47,918 nucleotides of DNA, taken from an uncultured Lachnospiraceae bacterium. GTDB taxonomy: Bacteria > Bacillota > Clostridia > Lachnospirales > Lachnospiraceae. Under the pieces are notes generated by a model. It saw only the letters and a program-made list of their open reading frames with translations. It did no database searches and had not been told where the DNA came from. Shown in pieces: positions 42,682 through 47,918 of this stretch. The position numbers and the translations under genes are program-made. The DNA lies in contig CANTEG010000018.1 in the NCBI GenBank assembly GCA_947652735.1, positions 1-47,918 of the forward strand, in the 5' to 3' direction. Every line of letters begins with the position of its first letter. Within the stretch, counting starts at the first letter, position 1.

Positions 42682-43602
42682 TCATGTCCTTTCTTTTTGG
42701 TCTTGGAATTCTACAACTATATTCAAATCGTCATTTTCCGTTGTTGCATATACGGTTCCGCCAAGGCGCATAACAAACTGTTTTACAATGGCAAGTCCAA
42801 GACCTGTGTTGCCCTTTTGCCTTGATATATCATATGTGTAGAATTCGTCAAAAATATGGTCCATGTCAAGATTAGAACATATTAGTTTATTTGTAAATAC
42901 AATCTTTAAAATTTCTTCATTTTTTACCGTAATTTCCAAATTTCCGTTGCTGTGCTTATGTGCATTTCCTATTACATTATCGAATATTCGAAACAACATA
43001 TCCCTATTTGATACAAGCATATGCTTTTTTACATGACAGGTAAATACAATCTCCCTGCTTTCCTTGTTAAAATCGTCAAAATAACGTGCAATGCTCTCCT
43101 CCAAAACATCGACGATATTAAGCCGTTCCAGTTCCAGCGGAGCACGCATCAACTCTGTCTTTGTAAATTCAAAAAATGAATTTATCAGATTCTCCAGCCG
43201 TTCCAACCGCTCCTTTATTATTTCTAAATCCTTTATCTGCTCCGTATCCGTCACAGACGACAACATAATATCAACATAGCCCATCGCTGATGTCAGCGGC
43301 GTCCTAAGGTCATGGGAAATATTGGTTATCATTTTCTTAAACTGCCCATTTTTATTCTCATAATCGCTTTTTGCAGCTCTTGCTTCACTGATTATGTTAT
43401 TAATCTCCTCTATCAGCCTGTCAAGCTCTTTTATTGAAACCTCAGAATGGACAAGGTTGTTGCTGTTACTGTCCCTGATTTGTCTTATATTTTTTAAAAC
43501 CCGTGCAAGCTCCCTCTTCATAAGGAACAAAAAAGCCAAAAGTATAATCACCAAACAACTGAGAAAAACACAAGCCACCCACATAGAAAATCCCCACTTC
43601 AT
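42682..43602 (-). CDS. Sensor histidine kinase
   Basis: 306 residues. One N-terminal membrane helix (about 8-28), no extracellular domain, so it probably senses from within or at the membrane, like BceS and related antimicrobial-peptide sensors. A coiled region follows, then HisKA with phospho-accepting H97 (NISHDLRTPL), N box (NVIGNAHKHS) and G boxes (GNTGLGLAIVKQF). It lies downstream of the ABC genes and before ddh on the same strand. An 18-bp motif shared with the ABC operon lies 35 bases before its start. Confidence 0.93.
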   Translation of the reverse strand: MKWGFSMWVACVFLSCLVIILLAFLFLMKRELARVLKNIRQIRDSNSNNLVHSEVSIKELDRLIEEINNIISEARAAKSDYENKNGQFKKMITNISHDLRTPLTSAMGYVDIMLSSVTDTEQIKDLEIIKERLERLENLINSFFEFTKTELMRAPLELERLNIVDVLEESIARYFDDFNKESREIVFTCHVKKHMLVSNRDMLFRIFDNVIGNAHKHSNGNLEITVKNEEILKIVFTNKLICSNLDMDHIFDEFYTYDISRQKGNTGLGLAIVKQFVMRLGGTVYATTENDDLNIVVEFQDQKERT

Positions 43603-43636
43603 TCTTACCTGATAAAATTGTGAAACTCTGTTTTTT

Positions 43637-43654
43637 CAAACTTACGTTGTACAA
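43637..43654. promoter_or_regulatory. Candidate response-regulator site before the kinase gene
   Basis: CAAACTTACGTTGTACAA matches the site before the ABC ATPase gene at 16 of 18 positions, at a similar distance from the start codon. Confidence 0.5.
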
Positions 43655-43713
43655 TATAGACAAATCAGCACAGGCACGTTTGCACTGCTTATGTTTTGTC
43701 TATATTATACAAC
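43646..43713. repeat. 19-bp inverted repeat upstream of the kinase
   Basis: GTTGTACAATATAGACAAA (43646-43664) and TTTGTCTATATTATACAAC (43695-43713) pair with a single mismatch around a 30-base loop rich in GTGC/GCAC. The left arm overlaps the candidate response-regulator site. No T-run follows, so an operator or a long leader structure is more likely than a terminator. Confidence 0.7.
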
Positions 43714-43751
43714 TGCTTTTCAATACTATGACGTTTCGCAATTGACTGTTC

Positions 43752-44594
43752 TTACTTAATTTCTGCCTGTTTAAATGAATAATAGCCGATTAAATTAAAT
43801 ATGACAATATAAATAATTCCAAGCAGGGTACATTTTATGACATACTCACTTGCAGGGTTTCTCGCAAGCATACTGAGTGCCGTCTGGTATTCATATTGTA
43901 TCAATGAAGATTTTACCCTCAAAAGCTTGATTGCAGCAATAAATAAAAGCTGACATACTAAAAGCAGCGGTATTGAATAACCATTAAATGCAGCATTCTT
44001 CCTCACAACAGCACTGATGCAAACCAACAGACTTATAATACCGTACATCAGTGGGAGCTGATACAAGGTTACCTTTGTCATTGCTCCCAGGCTGGAGCTA
44101 AAGCTTTTGCCATTCACCAGTATGTTGATAAAATATACCCCATAATTATTGATAAGTATCACTGCTGTACAGACAAGCAGACAGCAGATAAGCTTTGAAA
44201 AGTAATATTTCCTTCTGCTTACGGCAGATGATATCGTGTTCTTAACCGTGCTTTTGGAAAGGTCTGTAGAAATAATAATTGCCACTACCACAATAAAGAA
44301 ATAATATAAATTGGCATTTGACGCTGCAATTCCCTTGTCCAATGCATATGGGTATGCCTTTAATTTTTTTCTCGTCTCCGAAATAGAATCCATCTGCACT
44401 GTCGCCGCATCACCTTCCGGATTTTCACTTTCAAAATATGTTTCATCCTGCAAAAAATTACCGCTTACTCCGATGTACCCCGGTGCCAATTCATACAGAC
44501 TTGCACCAAGCATTATTGCTAAAAAGAGCATGGCGATATAAATTGCCTTTCCTTTGAATAACCTGTATATATCCGACTTTATAATATTAAACAT
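43752..44594 (-). CDS. ABC-2 type permease
   Basis: 280 residues with about six membrane helices: one near residue 20 (IAMLFLAIMLGASLYELA), an extracellular loop of some 60 residues, then five more in the C-terminal two thirds ending in a cytosolic KQAEIK. This is the permease half matching the BcrA-like ATPase encoded upstream (84 bases away, with a GTTCC-TTTC-GGAAC hairpin between). Such transporters give immunity to bacitracin or lantibiotics. Substrate inferred from the adjacent sensor kinase only. Confidence 0.85.
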   Translation of the reverse strand: MFNIIKSDIYRLFKGKAIYIAMLFLAIMLGASLYELAPGYIGVSGNFLQDETYFESENPEGDAATVQMDSISETRKKLKAYPYALDKGIAASNANLYYFFIVVVAIIISTDLSKSTVKNTISSAVSRRKYYFSKLICCLLVCTAVILINNYGVYFINILVNGKSFSSSLGAMTKVTLYQLPLMYGIISLLVCISAVVRKNAAFNGYSIPLLLVCQLLFIAAIKLLRVKSSLIQYEYQTALSMLARNPASEYVIKCTLLGIIYIVIFNLIGYYSFKQAEIK

Positions 44595-44677
44595 AACTAT
44601 TTTACCTCCTTAATTCGAATGTCAGTCCATTCCTTAGCAAGTTCCTTTCGGAACGTACCTATAGGAAAATTTGCTTC

Positions 44678-45583
44678 TTATTTAATTACTGTCTTGAAAT
44701 AATCTTCAAGTGATATTCCGTTTTCTGTAATGCCGATTACATTGATATCATTTTTTGCAAGTGCCTTATTTACTTTCCCCGTCTGCTCCAAGTAATCATA
44801 AAGTCTGATTTCTCCGTCATCAACTACCGTGTAATTGGTGGTCTTAAGCTCCTGCTCCAAAATAACAGCCGCATTTTTTACATCATCGGTTTTGATGGAA
44901 ATACACCTGCTGCATTCCATGTCAAGCTCTTCTTTTGTAAGCTCCTTTACCACCTGCCCCTTTTCCAGAATACAAAATTTTGTGGCTACATTATAAAGCT
45001 CAGATAATATATGACTAGATATTAAAATTGTAATTCCCTTTTCTTCATTTAACATCCTAAAAGTGTCCCTAAGCTCACTGATTCCTATAGGGTCCAACCC
45101 ATTTATCGGCTCATCCAAAATAATAAAATCAGGATTATCCATCAGTGCCAGTGCAATGCCAAGCCTCTGTTTCATTCCAAGTGAGAAATTTTTAAACTTT
45201 TTCTTCTTTGCACCTGTCAGGTCTACAAGCTCCAGTGCATCGTCAATCTGTTTCTTGTTGACGATTCCTTTTTGCATTGCATAATACTTTAAATTGTCAT
45301 ATGCACTCATATTTCCAAAAAAAGCTGCATTTTCAATCAGACAACCGATTCTCCTCTTCGTATCCGTCAGGTTGCTGTCCTTTTCAGAAAACAGCCAAAA
45401 CTCACCATCCGATTTATTCGTCAGAGTTGTAATTACCTTCATAAGCGTTGTTTTACCTGCCCCGTTTCTTCCGATAAGCCCGTATATATCCCCCTTTTCA
45501 ATTGTGATGTCTACATCATTCAAGGCTGCAAAATCCTTATATCGTTTCGTCAGTCCTTTTGTTTTTAAAACTATTTCTTTCAT
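44678..45583 (-). CDS. ABC transporter ATP-binding protein, BcrA-like
   Basis: 301 residues: Walker A GRNGAGKTT, Q-loop, signature FSLGMKQRL, Walker B FIILDEPINGLDP, H-loop SSHILSE, and a C-terminal regulatory extension of about 90 residues typical of the BcrA/LanF group. It energises the ABC-2 permease encoded next. It is the first gene of the transporter operon, preceded by the 18-bp motif shared with the kinase gene. ATG follows AGGAGGAT. Confidence 0.93.
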   Translation of the reverse strand: MKEIVLKTKGLTKRYKDFAALNDVDITIEKGDIYGLIGRNGAGKTTLMKVITTLTNKSDGEFWLFSEKDSNLTDTKRRIGCLIENAAFFGNMSAYDNLKYYAMQKGIVNKKQIDDALELVDLTGAKKKKFKNFSLGMKQRLGIALALMDNPDFIILDEPINGLDPIGISELRDTFRMLNEEKGITILISSHILSELYNVATKFCILEKGQVVKELTKEELDMECSRCISIKTDDVKNAAVILEQELKTTNYTVVDDGEIRLYDYLEQTGKVNKALAKNDINVIGITENGISLEDYFKTVIK

Positions 45584-45630
45584 AATATCCTCCTGCCTTA
45601 TGAATATGGATGAAAAAAACTCTACTTTTA

Positions 45631-45648
45631 CAAACGTCCGTTGTACAA
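45631..45648. promoter_or_regulatory. Candidate response-regulator site before the ABC operon
   Basis: CAAACGTCCGTTGTACAA, 48 bases before the start of the ATPase gene; near-identical to the site before the kinase gene. GTTGTACAAC inside it is itself a 10-bp palindrome. Confidence 0.5.
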
Positions 45649-45694
45649 CTACATTTTAAAAATAGAACATTTTTCTCATTTCTAATCATAATAA

Positions 45695-45726
45695 AAAAAG
45701 AGTGTTAAAAAAACCTTAACACACTT
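45695..45726 (-). terminator. Terminator of the response regulator gene
   Basis: On the minus strand GTGTTAA and TTAACAC form a stem with a T-rich loop, followed by CTCTTTTTTT. Confidence 0.75.
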
Positions 45727-45745
45727 CTTAAAAAAACATTAAATT

Positions 45746-46414
45746 TTACTTTGCCATGCGGTATCCGATACTCCAAACGGTTTCAATGTACTCCTCATTT
45801 GGATTACACTGCTTCAGCTTGTTTCTTATTTTGCTGACATGTACGTTCAGTGTGTTGTCATCAGCCGAATCCTCGTCTCCCCACACAAGGTCAAACAACA
45901 TACTTCTTGTAAAGACCTGTGTCGGATGTTCCATCAGTGCTGCTAACAGCTCAAATTCATGTTTTGTCAGTATAAGCTCCTGATTATTACATATAACCGT
46001 AAAATCCTTGGTATTCATCTCTATATCCTTATAGGTTAATGAGACAGCAATATTATCATCCCTACCTCTTAAATGTACCTTTATCCTCGCCAACAGCTCA
46101 TCATTGTGAAACGGTTTCGTTACATAATCAATGGCACCTAAGTTAAACAAATCAACCTTTTTGTCCACGTCACTGACTGCACTCATAACAATAACAGGAA
46201 CATTATTTTTCTCCTTTAAGTCCCTGATGATTTCCTCTCCGTTTTTTCCTGGCAACATCAAATCCATAAGAATTAAATCTACTGTGTCATCATGCACCAG
46301 CAACCCTTCCGTTCCCGAAAATGCCTGACGTATATTATAATTATGCTTTCCTAAAAGCTTTTTTAGCATGTCATTTATATTTTGGTCATCCTCAATTATC
46401 AATATGGTTTTCAT
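45746..46414 (-). CDS. OmpR-family response regulator
   Basis: I start at ATG 46414, giving MKTILIIEDDQN; the frame from 46453 adds 13 residues unlike receivers. 222 residues: receiver with acidic pocket D9-D10, phosphorylation site D51 (LILMDLMLP), K near residue 101 (TKPF), then a winged-helix DNA-binding domain (LTKHEFELLAALMEHPTQVFTRSMLFDLVWG ... NTLNVHVSKIRNKL, with the recognition helix). It is separated from the transporter operon by its own terminator but is the obvious partner of the downstream kinase, and likely binds the shared 18-bp sites. Confidence 0.94.
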   Translation of the reverse strand: MKTILIIEDDQNINDMLKKLLGKHNYNIRQAFSGTEGLLVHDDTVDLILMDLMLPGKNGEEIIRDLKEKNNVPVIVMSAVSDVDKKVDLFNLGAIDYVTKPFHNDELLARIKVHLRGRDDNIAVSLTYKDIEMNTKDFTVICNNQELILTKHEFELLAALMEHPTQVFTRSMLFDLVWGDEDSADDNTLNVHVSKIRNKLKQCNPNEEYIETVWSIGYRMAK

Positions 46415-46485
46415 TCTTGCTTCAATATTCCTTTCCAAATAAATATGATGCAAAATACATTTTCTGCCTTTTACAGCATATTACC

Positions 46486-46518
46486 ATAAAACCCCGCCTC
46501 ATTACACTGAAGCGGGGT
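46486..46518 (-). terminator. Terminator after tRNA-Leu
   Basis: On the minus strand ACCCCGC (46512-46518) and GCGGGGT (46491-46497) form a stem followed by TTTT. Confidence 0.75.
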
Positions 46519-46561
46519 ATCACTGAACCAAGCCTTTATGGCTCGGAGAATTTCTTTCTAG

Positions 46562-46643
46562 TGCGGATAACAGGAGTTGAACCTGCACGTCTGTTGACAC
46601 TAGAACCTAAATCTAGCGCGTCTGCCAATTCCGCCATATCCGC
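46562..46643 (-). tRNA. tRNA-Leu (anticodon TAG)
   Basis: Cloverleaf with a long variable arm as in leucine tRNAs: acceptor GCGGATA paired with TATCCGC, D arm with GGCAGACGC, anticodon stem CTAGA/TCTAG around TTTAGGT (anticodon TAG), T arm with GGTTCAACTCC. No CCA is encoded. Confidence 0.93.
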
Positions 46644-46791
46644 ATAAACAATAAGCAGTGCATAAGTGAGTAACAATACTTTTTGAACCCAGCCCACACA
46701 CTCTTAGTATAAAGCTTTGGGCTTTTATTGTAAAGTCTTTATTTTTGCAAATATTTTACTATCAAGTCAAAACCTGCATATAAAAACTCAT

Positions 46792-47178
46792 TTAAACAAT
46801 GTTCAGCTTTGTCATTAAAGCTTCCTGCAACACTTTCGATAAACTAATATTATTGGCTTCAGCTTCTTTGGCTAACCATGCAGGAATAGAGAGCATCTTT
46901 TTAACAGCTCTTGTATCACGATGATAATTGTCTACATCCACGGCAACATAAGTAGCCTGGCAATCCTTCGGCACAACAATATCAGAAATATCCGATGCAT
47001 CAGGCAGGGAAACATTGTCTTCAATTAAAGCATTCAGATACAAGCCCATTGCCTCCTGTGCCATTTTCATTAATACTTCTTTTGTTTTGCCATCAGTATA
47101 ACATCCTTCTAAATCAGGAAATTCCATCCAGTAACCATTATTCTCATAGTGAATGATAGCAGGATAAACTTTCAACAT
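46792..47178 (-). CDS. hicB: HicB-family antitoxin
   Basis: 128 residues from ATG 47178 (seven bases after GGAG; ATG 47184 is too close to it). N-terminal degenerate RNase H-like fold with YPAIIHYENNGYWMEFPDLEGCYTDGKTKEVLMKMAQEA, then a C-terminal ribbon-helix-helix (SIPAWLAKEAEANNISLSKVLQEAL) for DNA binding and autoregulation. It neutralises the HicA mRNA interferase encoded 28 bases upstream on the same strand. Confidence 0.9.
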   Translation of the reverse strand: MLKVYPAIIHYENNGYWMEFPDLEGCYTDGKTKEVLMKMAQEAMGLYLNALIEDNVSLPDASDISDIVVPKDCQATYVAVDVDNYHRDTRAVKKMLSIPAWLAKEAEANNISLSKVLQEALMTKLNIV

Positions 47179-47206
47179 AATCATTCTCCTTTATATATTG
47201 TCCCTT

Positions 47207-47383
47207 TCATTCAAGCCCCGTATCTTTCAATATTGCTTTGAGTAGCCCCTTGGGGACATCTGTATTGTGAACGGGTACAACCACTATCTTGCCGTCTTTT
47301 TTCATAACGTGATGGCTACCCTTTATTCTATCCAAAATCCATCCGTTTTTTTCTAGTTTTTTAACGAGCTCCTTGCCCTTCAA
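47207..47383 (-). CDS. hicA: HicA-family toxin (mRNA interferase)
   Basis: 58 residues from TTG 47383 after GGAGGAATAA. The YcfA/HicA pattern is complete: KGKELVKKLEKNGWILDRIKGSHHVM, with the catalytic His in GSHH, and VVVPVHNTDVPKGLLKAILKD. HicA cuts mRNA and slows growth until bound by HicB. Toxin first and antitoxin second is the normal hicAB order. The gene is short and has a non-ATG start, so it is easily missed. Confidence 0.9.
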   Translation of the reverse strand: MKGKELVKKLEKNGWILDRIKGSHHVMKKDGKIVVVPVHNTDVPKGLLKAILKDTGLE

Positions 47384-47604
47384 GTTATTCCTCCTTATAT
47401 AATATTATATAAATTATATAATGTCAATTTTTTTATATAAAATATATAATAAAACCAATTACAAAATAAAAATCTTGCCATTAAAATTTCCCACTGTAAA
47501 ATACTGCATTGTCAACATGCACAATTGCATTTTGATTTCCCTATTCTTATCATTAAATTTCTTGGATAAAAAGCTGAACAGCTACTCTTTGAAAAATAAA
47601 AAAG

Positions 47605-47677
47605 TGAGCCACGGGGGAATCGAACCCCCGACAACTTGATTAAAAGTCAAGTGCTCTACCGACTGAGCTAGTGGCCC
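47605..47677 (-). tRNA. tRNA-Lys (anticodon TTT)
   Basis: 73 bases: acceptor GGGCCAC/GTGGCTC, D loop AGCTCAGTCGGTAGAGC, anticodon stem CTTGA/TCAAG around the TTT anticodon, T arm GGGGGTTCGATTCCCCC. No encoded CCA. Confidence 0.95.
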
Positions 47678-47731
47678 ATATTATAAATTTAATTGTCATA
47701 CCATCCAAAACAGCTTATGGATAGTAGATAG

Positions 47732-47803
47732 CTGGGCTAGTTGGATTCGAACCAACGAGTGCAGGAGTCAAAGTCCTGTGCCTTACCGCTTGGCGATAGC
47801 CCA
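47732..47803 (-). tRNA. tRNA-Gln (anticodon TTG)
   Basis: 72 bases: acceptor TGGGCTA/TAGCCCA, the glutamine-type D arm CGCCAAGCGGTAAGGC, anticodon stem CAGGA/TCCTG around CTTTGAC (anticodon TTG), T arm TTGGTTCGAATCCAA. Confidence 0.95.
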
Positions 47804-47848
47804 ATAATATAACTCCATATTCCAAACAAAGCCCTAAAAGCGAATCAG

Positions 47849-47918
47849 GGTGGATAGAGGGATTCGAACCCTCGGCCTCCAGAGCCACAATCTGGCGCGC
47901 TAGCCAACTGCGCCATAC
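47849..47918 (-). tRNA. tRNA-His (anticodon GTG), 5-prime end outside window
   Basis: Visible D arm GCGCAGTTGGCTAGCGC, anticodon stem CCAGA/TCTGG around TTGTGGC (anticodon GTG), T arm GAGGGTTCGAATCCCTC, 3-prime acceptor TATCCAC with discriminator C, which is characteristic of histidine tRNA. The first few acceptor bases are cut off by the window edge. Confidence 0.9.

Overview
The window looks like chromosomal DNA of a spore-forming, anaerobic Clostridia member, most likely a Lachnospiraceae. Pointers are a forespore sigma factor (sigG), a thioredoxin reductase of the clostridial ferredoxin-dependent type, meso-diaminopimelate dehydrogenase, a DUF5721-like protein, a DUF1292 protein, and a Gram-positive style of gene packing with strong AGGAGG ribosome sites. 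Assignments rest on reading the sequence only.

Left part (1 to about 8.9 kb): first a truncated defence pair, an AAA ATPase plus HNH nuclease like Septu PtuA/PtuB. Next comes an undescribed small cluster: a WHH-type HNH nuclease, a 37-bp tandem repeat, a 74-residue protein and two DUF2589 proteins. Then thioredoxin reductase and thioredoxin (trxA is bracketed by palindromic repeats), a CapA-like phosphoesterase and gpmI. From about 1.6 to 8.9 kb the DNA is visibly richer in G+C and in GC-ending codons than the rest of the window.

Middle (9 to 33 kb), mostly on the minus strand: small coiled-coil and membrane proteins, a large protein with a TerD-like C-terminus, and an Lsa-like ABC-F ribosome-protection protein with a long attenuator-type leader. 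Then htpG under a CIRCE operator that also looks like a terminator, a transglutaminase-like protein, a tiny protein consisting almost only of a sortase-type anchor, argH, an MGMT-like protein, an LprI-like lipoprotein and sigG. The housekeeping run pncB, HAD phosphatase, typA, two AIM24 proteins, mnmG and divergent mnmE follows.

Accessory stretch (32 to 37.5 kb): an unknown protein, an XRE-like gene split by a frameshift in an A8 run, small ORF remnants, and a GNAT plus polysaccharide deacetylase operon. Directly upstream of that operon lies a 150-bp segment bounded by inverted, dyad-symmetric GTATAC-centred sites with promoter-like sequence inside, next to a serine recombinase gene. I read this as a phase-variable invertible promoter controlling surface-glycan modification; it is the most interesting candidate system here.

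Right part (37.3 to 47.9 kb): a methyltransferase remnant, a heterodimeric ABC exporter, DUF1292, and a five-gene minus-strand set of response regulator, BcrA-like ABC ATPase, ABC-2 permease, histidine kinase and ddh, with a shared 18-bp motif before the ATPase and kinase genes. A tRNA array (Leu, Lys, Gln, partial His) encloses a hicAB toxin-antitoxin pair.
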